NCBI RefSeq assembly: GCF_001890765.1
Contig: NZ_KV878783.1
Span: forward strand, 187,028-251,027
DNA from: Spirulina major PCC 6313
Lineage (GTDB): Bacteria > Cyanobacteriota > Cyanobacteriia > Cyanobacteriales > Spirulinaceae
Direction: 5' to 3'
Length of the DNA: 64,000 bases
In this document: positions 53,701-62,673 of the stretch, piece after piece
How positions within the stretch are numbered: position 1 is the stretch's first letter
Layout: every line of letters begins with the position of its first letter
Notes under the pieces: model-generated
The model's database searches: none
Told to the model about the DNA's origin: nothing
What the model saw: the letters and a program-made list of their open reading frames with translations, nothing else
Program-made: the position numbers and the translations under genes

Positions 53701-54498
53701 ATGACGATCCCGACGGTGTTGACGATCGCAGGGTCTGACAGTGGTGGTGGGGCGGGGATTCAGGCCGATCTCCGCACCCTGGCGATGCATTGTGTCCATG
53801 GCATGACGGCGATCACCTGTGTCACGGCTCAAAATACGATGGGGGTGAGTCGCGTCGATGCCCTGCCGCCGGAGGCGGTGGTGGCCCAAATCGACGCGGT
53901 GCGATCGGATATCGGCATCACGGCGGCGAAAACGGGCATGCTGTTGAATGGCGAGATTATGGCGGCGGTGGCGGCAGCGTTGACGGCCCATCCGATCGCC
54001 AATCTGGTGGTTGATCCGGTGATGGTGTCGCGGGCGGGAGTGCAGTTGATTGAGGATGGGGCGATCGCAATTTTGCGCGAGCAGATTTTTCCCCATGCGG
54101 TCTTGCTCACCCCGAATCGCTACGAAGCCCAAATTTTGGCCCAGATCGAGATTCATGACCCCGACACCATGCAGGCTGCCGCCCAGCGAATTTACCATGA
54201 CAGTCAAATTCCGGTACTCCTGAAAGGGGGCGGTTTTACGGATGAACTGCGGGGGGTGGATCTCTGGTACGACGGGCAACAGTGGGATTGGCTACGGGTT
54301 CCGGCGGTGGCGACGACGCACACCCACGGCACGGGCTGCACGCTCTCGGCAGCGATCGCCGCGAACCTCGCCTTGGGGTACGATCGCCTCACCAGTGTGC
54401 GCCGCGCCAAACAGTATGTGACCCAAGCCCTCCACCATAGCCTCGCCATCGGTCAAGGCACTGGCCCTGTGGGGCATTTTTACCTGAATAGACGATAG
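53701..54498 (+). CDS. thiD: Hydroxymethylpyrimidine/phosphomethylpyrimidine kinase
   Basis: Phosphorylates HMP twice to HMP pyrophosphate for thiamine synthesis; its product is a substrate of the ThiE encoded at 3111. The 265-residue protein shows VLTIAGSDSGGGAGIQADLRT, the NLVVDPVMVSRAG core, LLTPNRYEAQIL, LLKGGGF and the anion-hole motif THGTGCTLSAAIAANLALG. It starts 6 bp after ftsZ, so the two are probably co-transcribed. A tnpB element inserted right behind its stop. Confidence 0.95.
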   Translation: MTIPTVLTIAGSDSGGGAGIQADLRTLAMHCVHGMTAITCVTAQNTMGVSRVDALPPEAVVAQIDAVRSDIGITAAKTGMLLNGEIMAAVAAALTAHPIANLVVDPVMVSRAGVQLIEDGAIAILREQIFPHAVLLTPNRYEAQILAQIEIHDPDTMQAAAQRIYHDSQIPVLLKGGGFTDELRGVDLWYDGQQWDWLRVPAVATTHTHGTGCTLSAAIAANLALGYDRLTSVRRAKQYVTQALHHSLAIGQGTGPVGHFYLNRR

Positions 54499-54585
54499 CT
54501 TGAAAGCCCTGTGGCTTTAGCCCAGGGATGAAAAGCAACGGCGGCTTTAGCCGCATTCTTACGCCAGATACGCTAGCACAAGGAA

Positions 54586-55779
54586 ATGATTGTACTTGAG
54601 TTCAAAGCACGGGTAAAGCCTGACCAGGCTACCACTATAGACGACGCTATCCGGACATCTCAGTTTGTCCGTAATAAGGCGTTGCGCTATTGGATGGATA
54701 GCCAAGATGTCGGCAAATACGACCTTAGCAAGCTCTGCAAAGCGTTAGCTGAGGAGTTTCCCTTTGCTAAGAAACTCAACTCTATGTCCCGTCAAGCAGC
54801 AGCAGAACGGGCCTGGAGTTCCATCAGTCGCTTCTATGAGCATGGCAAGAAGGGTATTAAGCCCGTAGGATTTCCCAAGTTCAAGAAGCATTCCCGCTCG
54901 GTGGAATACAAAACCTCTGGCTGGAAACTACTGGGGCCGAAGCGCATCAAATTCACCGATGGCTTCGGGATTGGGGAATTGCGGTTGATCGGCACCTACG
55001 ATCTGGCCCGCTATGACGAATCCCTAATTAAGCGGGTTCGTCTCGTTCGTCGTGCCGATGGCTACTATGTTCAGTTCTGCATCCAGGTTAATGTTCAGGT
55101 GCAGAGTGAGCCGAGTCAAAAAGCTGTTGGCCTCGACCTCGGTTTGCGCTATTTCATCACTGCCAGCGATGGCACTGTCGTTGAAACACCGCAGTTCTAT
55201 CGCCAGGCCGAAAAGCGGTTAAACAGAGCCAATCGGCAGAAGTCCAGAAAGTACCGTAAGGGGATAAAACCACAGTCGAGGAACTATCACAAGGCCAGGA
55301 ACCGATACGCCCGGAGGCATTTAAGGGTAAGTAGGCAACGTAATGAGTGGGCGAAGAGCATCGCCTACTGCGTCATCCAATCTAACGATTTGGTTGCCTA
55401 TGTTGGCGAAGCCTGCACGAAGTGCATAGATTTGAATGTGAAAGGGTTGGTTCGCAATCGGCATCTGGCTAAGTCGATTAGTGATGCGGGATGGTCAACG
55501 TTTCGCTGTTGGTTGGAGTATTTTGGCAGGAAATATGGGAAGGTAACGGTGGCCGTTCCTCCCCACTATACGAGCCAGGATTGCTCAAACTGCGGCGAAC
55601 GAGTCAATAAGGCACTCTCAGTCAGAACCCATCGCTGTCCGCATTGCGGCGATGAGGCTGACCGAGATGTGAATGCTGCCATCAACATCCTGCGCCTTGG
55701 ACTCACTACCGTGGGGCACACGGGAAGTTATACGCTTGGGGAGATTGGGCCTCTGGCTGAGTTGGAGCAATCCTGCTGA
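54586..55779 (+). CDS. tnpB: TnpB, RNA-guided nuclease homologue with interrupted RuvC-II site
   Basis: A 397-residue protein of the OrfB/TnpB family, ancestral to Cas12. The helix-turn-helix-like N-terminus (QFVRNKALRYWMD), KGFPKFKKHSRSVEYKTSGW-like segment, RuvC-I Asp184 (VGLDLGLRYF), zinc finger CSNCGE...CPHCGDE and RuvC-III DRDVNAAINIL (Asp359/Asp361) are present. The RuvC-II segment, normally Y-E-D-L-x-V-K, is Y272-VGEACTKCI-DLNVK: nine residues stand in place of the catalytic Glu, equal to a net 24-bp in-frame insertion. Glu275 falls in the insert but is out of register. DNA cleavage is therefore doubtful; guide-RNA binding may persist. Confidence 0.9.
   Translation: MIVLEFKARVKPDQATTIDDAIRTSQFVRNKALRYWMDSQDVGKYDLSKLCKALAEEFPFAKKLNSMSRQAAAERAWSSISRFYEHGKKGIKPVGFPKFKKHSRSVEYKTSGWKLLGPKRIKFTDGFGIGELRLIGTYDLARYDESLIKRVRLVRRADGYYVQFCIQVNVQVQSEPSQKAVGLDLGLRYFITASDGTVVETPQFYRQAEKRLNRANRQKSRKYRKGIKPQSRNYHKARNRYARRHLRVSRQRNEWAKSIAYCVIQSNDLVAYVGEACTKCIDLNVKGLVRNRHLAKSISDAGWSTFRCWLEYFGRKYGKVTVAVPPHYTSQDCSNCGERVNKALSVRTHRCPHCGDEADRDVNAAINILRLGLTTVGHTGSYTLGEIGPLAELEQSC
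55402..55428 (+). repeat. Short insertion inside tnpB resembling a dispersed repeat
   Basis: This 27-bp stretch (GTTGGCGAAGCC, then TGCACGAAGTGCATA) replaces the Glu codon of RuvC-II. Its TTGGCGAAGCCTGC..TGCA style resembles short dispersed repeats of filamentous cyanobacteria. TGCAC/GTGCA forms a small palindrome within it. Confidence 0.5.
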
Positions 55780-55945
55780 GTTAAGTCCGGTCGATGAACC
55801 AAGAATCCCCGTCGCTGTCTTCGCGGGGAGTGTCAACCCCTCCTCACGGCATCAGACTCACCAGCGGCGTGATGTTTGGTTTGATTTGGTGCGATCGCAT
55901 CCGTCCCTTTGCTTCAACACCGAACGTTCTAGGGTTATTTGGGCT

Positions 55946-56587
55946 ATGACAAACAAACCGCGTTTTAAATATCAACTCGAACAGCAAAAGCAGGCCCAGT
56001 CCCAAGCTGCGCCCGCGGCCAAACCGCGCCCTGAAAAAGGAGGCCCCCTAAAGCTGGCCAACCCGAAAACCCCGCCAGCACCTCCTCCCCCCGAAGACTC
56101 CAAAAGCGGCTATCAAGCCGCCGTACCGATCACGGTCTACCGCCAACTGGCCGACGAACTCCAAACCCTCAAAGCCCAACTCCACCACCTCCAAGGCGAA
56201 AACCAACAACTCCACCAGCAAAACCAGGTGATGGGCCAGGCACTCCAGCAAATTGCCGGGAGCTTGCAGCCCTTCCAAACCCTGGCAGCACCTCCCGAAC
56301 CCCCCTACACCCCCGAACCCCTCTACACCCCTGATCCTCCCGTCACATCGGAGGCGATGCCATCCCCCCATGATCCGGTCATGCCCGCCTTTTTTGAAGC
56401 CGATCCGGCCCTCGATGATCCCGTCGCCACGATTGCAGAACCCATGCGTCGCTCCCGTTCTGGCCAATCTTCGGCAGAAATGAGCGGGTGGCTGTTGTGG
56501 GTGGCCGTGATTTTGATGATCGCCACGGCCCTAGGAGGGGGATTTATTTTTGTAAGATCATTGTTATCAAATCCGACTCAAAACTAA
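55946..56587 (+). CDS. Hypothetical tail-anchored protein with coiled coil
   Basis: A 213-residue protein of no family I recognise. It has a basic, Ala/Pro-rich N-terminus, a predicted coiled coil (YRQLADELQTLKAQLHHLQGENQQLHQQNQVMGQALQQI), a proline-rich spacer with PPYTPEPLYTPDPP repeats, and one C-terminal membrane segment (GWLLWVAVILMIATALGGGFIFV). This layout suggests a cytoplasmic rod tethered to the membrane. ATG 55946 is used; upstream frame continues into the tnpB element without meaning. Confidence 0.65.
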   Translation: MTNKPRFKYQLEQQKQAQSQAAPAAKPRPEKGGPLKLANPKTPPAPPPPEDSKSGYQAAVPITVYRQLADELQTLKAQLHHLQGENQQLHQQNQVMGQALQQIAGSLQPFQTLAAPPEPPYTPEPLYTPDPPVTSEAMPSPHDPVMPAFFEADPALDDPVATIAEPMRRSRSGQSSAEMSGWLLWVAVILMIATALGGGFIFVRSLLSNPTQN

Positions 56588-56702
56588 ACGGTGGGGGTGC
56601 GATCGCATCGAGAGTACCTCTAGAGTGCTCAACGGCCTCGCCCCCACCCCCCCTGCATCGTGCCCGCTGAACCTATCCTGCTCATTTTTCCTGTAAGCAC
56701 CC

Positions 56703-59498
56703 GTGATCTCACCCAATTCATCCCTTCCCAATCCCCATCAGTCATGGCATAGTCACCCAGTTGCAGACACTCTGAACACCTTGCAGAGTGACCCAACGAA
56801 AGGCCTAACCTCCGCAGAAATTGAACGCCGTCGCCTCCATTACGGCAGCAATGAACTGGTGGAAACCGCCGGTCGCAGCCGCTGGGATATCTTAGTGGAT
56901 CAATTCAGTAACGTCATGTTGCTGATGTTAATTGCCGTCGCCATCATTTCTGGGGTGCTGGATTTTATCTCCCTCCAGGATGGCACGAGTGAGGGATTGC
57001 CCTTCAAAGATACGATCGCCATCCTAGCGATCGTGGTACTCAACGGTCTGCTGGGCTATATCCAGGAAGTCCGCGCCGAGGCAGCCCTCGCCAGCTTGAA
57101 GCAGATGTCTTCACCCCAAGTGCGGGTGATCCGCAACGGCCAGACCCAAGAAGTGGAAGCCCATGAACTGGTGCCAGGGGATATTTTCCTAATGGAAGCC
57201 GGGGTGCAGTTGGCGGCGGATGGCCAATTGATCGAAATGAGCAATCTACAAATCCGGGAAGCCGCCTTAACCGGGGAATCCACCGCCGTGAATAAGCAGG
57301 TGGTGTTGGACTTGGACGAGAATACCCCCTTGGGCGATCGCCTCAACATGGTGTTTGGCGGTACAGAGGTGGTGCAAGGGCGTGGCAAAGCGATCGTCAT
57401 TGCCACCGGGATGGACACCGAACTCGGCAAGATCGCCACCCTAATCCAAGGCGTGGAGAATGAACCCACCCCCCTCCAAAAACGGATGACCCAACTGGGG
57501 AATGTGCTCGTTACCAGTTCCCTGGTGTTGGTGGCTTTGGTGGTGGGCTTTGGCTTTATCCAAGCCGGTAACTTTAGCCGTCTCCAAGAACTGGTAGAGG
57601 TGTCCTTGAGTATGGCGGTGGCGGTGGTTCCCGAAGGTTTGCCAGCGGTGATCACGGTCACGTTAGCGATTGGGACGCAACGGATGGTAAAACGCCATGC
57701 CCTGATCCGGAAATTGCCCGCCGTGGAAACCCTCGGCAGCGTCAACACCATTTGCTCGGACAAAACCGGGACGCTGACCCAAAACAAAATGGTGGTGCAG
57801 ATGGTGCAAACCCTGGGCAATCAATTACGAGTGACCGGGGAAGGTTACAGCCCCGACGGTAAATTCTTTGCCCAGGAAGCCCAGGTGGTGGCGACCAAAG
57901 CCTATTCCGAAATTCAAGGGGTTTTGGTGGCGGGGGTGCTCTGTAATGATGCCCTGTTGCAACAGGATGAAGCGGGAAACTGGGGGATTTTGGGCGACCC
58001 CACCGAGGGGGCATTGCTCACCTTGGCGGGGAAGGCGGGATTGTTTCAATCCCAATTGGATGAGGTGTTTGAGCGGGTGGATGAAATCCCGTTTTCCTCC
58101 GAGCGCAAACGGATGAGTGTGATCTGTTGCGATCGCAAAAAAACCGATGCCTATACCCTCTTCTGCAAAGGCTCCCCCGAACTGATCCTTAACTGCTGCG
58201 ACTACTATCAATTCGGCGACCATGCCCACCGGATCACCGCCAAAGAACGGGACGAAGTCCTCCGCATGAACGCCGAAATGGCCAGCCAAGGCCTGCGGGT
58301 CTTAGGGTTTGGCTATCGTTTTCTCGACCACCTGCCCGCCGAGGGCGAAGGTGCGGAGCAGGGGATGGTGTGGCTGGGACTGGTGGGGATGCTCGATGCG
58401 CCCCGCCCGGAAGTGGCCGAAGCCGTGCGCCGCTGTAAGGCTGCGGGCATTCGCACGATCATGATTACTGGAGATCATCAACTGACGGCCAGTGCGATCG
58501 CCCAGCGTCTCGGCATTGCCGAGGCCAACAGTCACGTCCTCACGGGTCAAACCCTCGAAGCCATGTCCCAAGCGGATCTAGAACTGGAAGTCGAAGCCGT
58601 CAGTGTCTACGCCCGCGTTTCCCCTGAACATAAACTCCGCATCGTCAAAGCCCTGCAAAAGCGCGGTAAATTCATCGCCATGACCGGCGACGGGGTCAAC
58701 GATGCCCCCGCCCTCAAACAGGCCGACATCGGCATCGCCATGGGCATCACCGGCACTGATGTCAGCAAAGAAGCCAGCGACATGATCCTGCTCGATGACA
58801 ACTTTGCCACCATCGTCGCCGCCACCGAAGAAGGGCGCGTCGTCTATACCAATATTCGCCGCTTTATTAAATACATCCTCGGTAGTAACGTCGGCGAAGT
58901 AATCACCATTGCCGCCGCCCCCATTCTCGGCCTGTCCTCTGTGCCCCTCACCCCGCTGCAAATCCTCTGGATGAACCTCGTCACCGATGGTTTACCCGCC
59001 CTCGCCCTCGCTGTCGAACCCGCCGAACCCAATGTGATGCAGCGTCCCCCGTTTCATCCCAACGAGAGTATTTTTGCGCGGGGGTTGGGGTCGTATATTG
59101 TCCGGATTGGGATTGTCTTTGCGATTTTCTCGATTGTGCTGATGGTGTGGGCGTATGAAAACCATCCCGACAGTTGGCGGACGATGGTGTTTACCACCCT
59201 CTGTTTGGCACAAATGGGCCATGCCCTGGCGGCGCGATCGTATACCCAACTCACCATTGAAATGAATCCGTTTTCCAACGTGGCGCTGCTCGCGGCGGTG
59301 ATTGGCACAACGGCGCTGCAACTGATGCTGGTGTATGTGCCCGTGCTCCGTAATTTCTTCGGGACGAGTGTGCTGACCCAAGAGGAACTGCTGATCTGTT
59401 TTGGGTTTAGTAGTTTGATGCTCCTCTGGGTGGAAGGGGAAAAGCTCTTTGTGCGCTTCTTCATGCAGCGACGGATGCGCCCAATGCGCCCCGAATAA
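56703..59498 (+). CDS. pacL: P-type cation ATPase, PacL/Ca2+ type
   Basis: A 931-residue plasma-membrane pump of the P2A group that exports Ca2+ (or Mn2+). Seen are the actuator loop TGES, the M4 ion-binding VVPEGLPAV, phosphorylated Asp353 in [16 protein letters not shown], the ATP-binding KGSPELIL, and [22 protein letters not shown]5-M6 contain [12 protein letters not shown] and [19 protein letters not shown], which carry Ca-coordinating residues. The N-terminus has a cation-ATPase domain. The start is GTG at 56703; an earlier ATG is not available in frame. Confidence 0.93.
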   Translation: MISPNSSLPNPHQSWHSHPVADTLNTLQSDPTKGLTSAEIERRRLHYGSNELVETAGRSRWDILVDQFSNVMLLMLIAVAIISGVLDFISLQDGTSEGLPFKDTIAILAIVVLNGLLGYIQEVRAEAALASLKQMSSPQVRVIRNGQTQEVEAHELVPGDIFLMEAGVQLAADGQLIEMSNLQIREAALTGESTAVNKQVVLDLDENTPLGDRLNMVFGGTEVVQGRGKAIVIATGMDTELGKIATLIQGVENEPTPLQKRMTQLGNVLVTSSLVLVALVVGFGFIQAGNFSRLQELVEVSLSMAVAVVPEGLPAVITVTLAIGTQRMVKRHALIRKLPAVETLGSVNTICSDKTGTLTQNKMVVQMVQTLGNQLRVTGEGYSPDGKFFAQEAQVVATKAYSEIQGVLVAGVLCNDALLQQDEAGNWGILGDPTEGALLTLAGKAGLFQSQLDEVFERVDEIPFSSERKRMSVICCDRKKTDAYTLFCKGSPELILNCCDYYQFGDHAHRITAKERDEVLRMNAEMASQGLRVLGFGYRFLDHLPAEGEGAEQGMVWLGLVGMLDAPRPEVAEAVRRCKAAGIRTIMITGDHQLTASAIAQRLGIAEANSHVLTGQTLEAMSQADLELEVEAVSVYARVSPEHKLRIVKALQKRGKFIAMTGDGVNDAPALKQADIGIAMGITGTDVSKEASDMILLDDNFATIVAATEEGRVVYTNIRRFIKYILGSNVGEVITIAAAPILGLSSVPLTPLQILWMNLVTDGLPALALAVEPAEPNVMQRPPFHPNESIFARGLGSYIVRIGIVFAIFSIVLMVWAYENHPDSWRTMVFTTLCLAQMGHALAARSYTQLTIEMNPFSNVALLAAVIGTTALQLMLVYVPVLRNFFGTSVLTQEELLICFGFSSLMLLWVEGEKLFVRFFMQRRMRPMRPE

Positions 59499-59555
59499 GC
59501 GTTGGGGTGCGTCATCCGCGATCAGAGAGAAAACAATGTTCTGGGATACTAAATT

Positions 59556-60359
59556 ATGATGCAGCAACCATGGATGATGACAGGTTTGATGGCCCTAGTC
59601 TTGTTGTTGAGCAGTTGTGGATCGAGCACCAATACCACAACGCCAGCGGGAGAGCCTGAGGCTGTCACAGAAGAACGTGTTGAAGACGATAGCGAAATCG
59701 CCGCGACCCCTGCCGAGACCCCAACCCTCACCCCGGAACAGGAGGCAGAAAACGCCGCCGAAGAAGCCGTGCTCCCTGAAGATCGTGGCTACCCTAGTAT
59801 TGGCGCGATTACCGCAACCCAAAATGGTGATCTGATGTGCTACACGACGGTGATGGATCGTCAGGGGCAGGTGTTTGAGATTGGGGCGGGGTTTGAGATT
59901 TGCGATCGCAATGATGCCCTGATCAATCAAACCGTCCGCTTTGTCTACAGTGACGAAAATGTCGCCGACTGCGAAAGTGCCGAACCCTGCGGCAAAACCC
60001 GCGTTGAAACCCTGATCACCGATACGGTGATGTTGGGGGACAGTTGGCAGGTGTTGAGTAATGGTCAATGGACGGTGACGATCGGCCAGTTGGACAGTTG
60101 GGACGGGGTGAATGGGACGGGGGGCCTCACCTATTACGGCTGTGATACCCAAGGCAATTGCTTGGCCCTCGATGGGGGCGTGACGATCTGCCGCAATGGG
60201 ATTTGTAATATGGCTTGGGAAAATGGCGACTATGCCTACACCCTCTCCACGGAATTGACGGAAAACGGGGACGCTCCCACCACGCTCTTAGTCTGGCAGG
60301 GGGAAGAGGAAATTCTCAACTCGCCCGGTTTGGAGTTGGTGGATTCCAGCGACTGGTAA
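59556..60359 (+). CDS. Hypothetical lipoprotein, 267 aa
   Basis: A lipoprotein signal with lipobox cysteine (MTGLMALVLLLSSCGSS) is followed by an acidic, Thr/Glu-rich linker of about 50 residues and a beta-rich domain of about 190 residues with several cysteines (DLMCYTT, GFEICDRND, VADCESAEPCGKT, YYGCDTQGNCLAL, TICRNGICNM). The pairing suggests disulfides, consistent with a periplasmic location. I do not recognise the family. It is not obviously linked to pacL or hemB. Confidence 0.72.
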   Translation: MMQQPWMMTGLMALVLLLSSCGSSTNTTTPAGEPEAVTEERVEDDSEIAATPAETPTLTPEQEAENAAEEAVLPEDRGYPSIGAITATQNGDLMCYTTVMDRQGQVFEIGAGFEICDRNDALINQTVRFVYSDENVADCESAEPCGKTRVETLITDTVMLGDSWQVLSNGQWTVTIGQLDSWDGVNGTGGLTYYGCDTQGNCLALDGGVTICRNGICNMAWENGDYAYTLSTELTENGDAPTTLLVWQGEEEILNSPGLELVDSSDW

Positions 60360-60484
60360 TCCCGACCCGGTTAAACGTTACAAAACGTTTCAAGCTGAGG
60401 CGATCGCAGCCGGGAAGGGATGCGATCGCCCTACACTGTTAACCTTAATGCGATCGAATTAACCAAATTTTTAAAAATTCTCCT

Positions 60485-61468
60485 ATGTTTCCCACCCATC
60501 GCCCCCGCCGCCTGCGCCAAACCGACCCCCTCCGCCGGATGGTGCGCGAAAACACCCTCACCGCCGATGATCTCATCTATCCCCTCTTTGCCGTCCCCGG
60601 TGAGAGCATCGCCAACGAAGTCACCTCAATGCCGGGGGTCTATCAACTCTCCATCGACAAAATCGTCGAAGAAGCCAAAGAAGTGCGCGACCTGGGCATT
60701 CCCGCCGTCATCCTCTTCGGCATCCCCGACAGCAAAGACACCGAAGCCACCGGAGCTTGGCACGATTGCGGCATCGTCCAAAAAGCCGCCACCGCCATCA
60801 AAGAAGCCGTCCCAGATCTCACCGTGATCGCCGATACCTGCCTGTGCGAATACACCAGCCACGGCCATTGCGGCTATCTCGAAGTAGGCGACCTCACCGG
60901 CCGCGTCCTCAATGACCCCACCCTCGAACTCCTCAAAAAAACCGCCGTCTCCCAAGCCAAGGCCGGAGCCGATATTATCGCCCCGTCTGGGATGATGGAT
61001 GGGTTTGTCACCGCCATTCGCCAAGGGTTAGACGAGGCGGGCTTTACCCAGATTCCGATCCTGTCCTACGCGGCTAAATATGCCTCGGCCTACTATGGCC
61101 CGTTCCGGGATGCCGCCGATTCGTCGCCGCAATTTGGCGATCGCCGCACCTACCAAATGGACCCCGCCAACGGTCGCGAAGCCCTCAAAGAAGTGGAACT
61201 CGACATCCAAGAAGGCGCAGATATGCTGATGGTCAAGCCCGCCCTGGCCTACATGGACATCATTTGGCGCGTTAAGGAAATGACGAATCTTCCCGTTGCT
61301 GCCTACAACGTTTCGGGGGAATATGCCATGGTCAAAGCCGCCGCCCTCAACGGCTGGGTGGATGAAGAGCGGATGGTGCTCGAAACCCTCACCAGCTTTA
61401 AACGCGCCGGGGCTGATTTGATTCTCACCTATCACGCCAAAGATGCCGTGCGCTGGCTGCGGGGCTAA
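60485..61468 (+). CDS. hemB: Delta-aminolevulinic acid dehydratase (porphobilinogen synthase)
   Basis: Condenses two ALA molecules to porphobilinogen for haem and chlorophyll. The 327-residue TIM barrel has the Schiff-base lysines in [20 protein letters not shown] and [15 protein letters not shown]. The metal-binding segment [14 protein letters not shown] carries three cysteines, so this is the zinc type, unlike the magnesium-type plant enzymes with Asp at these places. It is monocistronic. Confidence 0.97.
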   Translation: MFPTHRPRRLRQTDPLRRMVRENTLTADDLIYPLFAVPGESIANEVTSMPGVYQLSIDKIVEEAKEVRDLGIPAVILFGIPDSKDTEATGAWHDCGIVQKAATAIKEAVPDLTVIADTCLCEYTSHGHCGYLEVGDLTGRVLNDPTLELLKKTAVSQAKAGADIIAPSGMMDGFVTAIRQGLDEAGFTQIPILSYAAKYASAYYGPFRDAADSSPQFGDRRTYQMDPANGREALKEVELDIQEGADMLMVKPALAYMDIIWRVKEMTNLPVAAYNVSGEYAMVKAAALNGWVDEERMVLETLTSFKRAGADLILTYHAKDAVRWLRG

Positions 61469-61633
61469 GATTGCCGCGCCGCGATCGCCGGCTGCCCTCC
61501 TGACGGCTCAGGGTGGCGGCATGATTAGCCTTGAGCGTTCCTGATCACACCTCCCCCCCGATACCCCATCGTTCATCCGGTATGCTGATGCTCTATTGTG
61601 CGATCGCTGTCAACATGAGGGAGGGATAAGGGC

Positions 61634-62638
61634 GTGGCGTGGTTTCCGCTGAATCGGTATATTTGGGATTTTTGGTTTGCCTGGCAGGGGGAAACCTTGC
61701 ATTTGTTCTATCTCCAGGCAGATCCGGCGGCCTGTGGGTACAATCCCGATCGCCGTCACGATCGCGCCACTGTCGGCCATGCGGTGCGGACGGCTTGGGG
61801 CTGGCACGCCCTCGCAGCACCGGCGTTAACCCCCCACCCTGCGCCCCACCGCTGGGATAATCTCGCGATTTGGACGGGGAGCATCATCCAACATCCCGAA
61901 ACCGACACCTATTATTTTTTCTACACGAGCCGCTGCCGGGAAACAGAACCGCGCTGGACTCCCCACGGAGCGGAGCGATCGCAACAGATCGGCCTCGCCC
62001 TCTCGTCGGATTTGCACGAGTGGAAACGGTGGCAGGCGGAGCCGATCTTACCCAATCCGGGCACGGCGGGCGGGTTTGATGGCGTGGCGTGGCGTGATCC
62101 CGATGTGGTGCAGGGGGAAGCTGGGCAGTTTTATAGTTTCATCTGTGGGCGATCGCAATCCCTCACCGCTGGCGGTCGCATCGCCTATCACGTCAGCGAT
62201 GACCTGATTCACTGGTCGGCCTCCCCCCAACTCCTCTACGAATCGACGGAATTTTATCAGATGGAAGTGCCCCAAGTGTTTTGGCGACGCGAGGGCAAGC
62301 AAAAACGGCTCTACGTGATCTTTTGTGCCCAAGCGGGGGATTGTGATCATTCCCGCTACGCTCGCCTCGGTGCGGCTCACTGCGTCACCGGAACCTATTA
62401 CCTTCATTCCGATCCGGTTCCCCTCGATACCCTCACGTTCCCGCCCCTGCCCACCACGGCCCGCTGTCTCGCCCCCAACCTCTACGCGGGGAAACTCCTC
62501 AACCCCACCGCTGCCAACCCGCTCTTTTTCGGGTTCTACTGGGCGGATCAGGGGGGACATTTTGCCAATGGTCTGGCGGAACCCCAGGTCTGTCACTTCG
62601 CCCCGGACGGTGCGATCGCGCTTTCTGCTCTCGGTTGA
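61634..62638 (+). CDS. Beta-propeller glycosidase-like protein (GH32/43/68/130-related)
   Basis: A 334-residue protein with five-bladed propeller character: WDFWFAWQGETLHLFYLQAD, WDNLAIWTGSIIQHPETDTYYFFYTSRC, IGLALSSDLHEWKRWQAEPIL, VAWRDPDVVQGEAGQFYSFICGR and EFYQMEVPQVFWRR. Asp in WDFW, Asp in WRDPDV and Glu in QMEVPQ could be the catalytic triad of clan GH-J/F enzymes. No signal peptide, so a cytoplasmic role is likely. The start is GTG at 61634 with GGGAGGG upstream. Substrate cannot be read; sucrose, fructan or another glycoside are possibilities. Confidence 0.72.
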   Translation: MAWFPLNRYIWDFWFAWQGETLHLFYLQADPAACGYNPDRRHDRATVGHAVRTAWGWHALAAPALTPHPAPHRWDNLAIWTGSIIQHPETDTYYFFYTSRCRETEPRWTPHGAERSQQIGLALSSDLHEWKRWQAEPILPNPGTAGGFDGVAWRDPDVVQGEAGQFYSFICGRSQSLTAGGRIAYHVSDDLIHWSASPQLLYESTEFYQMEVPQVFWRREGKQKRLYVIFCAQAGDCDHSRYARLGAAHCVTGTYYLHSDPVPLDTLTFPPLPTTARCLAPNLYAGKLLNPTAANPLFFGFYWADQGGHFANGLAEPQVCHFAPDGAIALSALG

Positions 62639-62673
62639 TTGCCTCTGTGCAACGCTTGGCTGCTTTTGAGTCT

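Larger units (their letters stand above)
54497..55836 (+). mobile_element. IS1341/IS605-type tnpB element (no tnpA)
   Basis: The left boundary region has the usual subterminal hairpins AGCCCTGTGGCTTTAGCCCAGGG and GGCGGCTTTAGCCGC. The right end is GAATCCCCGTC, a loop, GCGGGGAGTGTCAA (about 55803-55836). Between lies a complete tnpB. There is no Y1 transposase, so transposition would need a tnpA in trans. The 3' end of tnpB plus the right end would encode the omega-RNA that guides TnpB. Exact borders are estimates. Confidence 0.75.
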
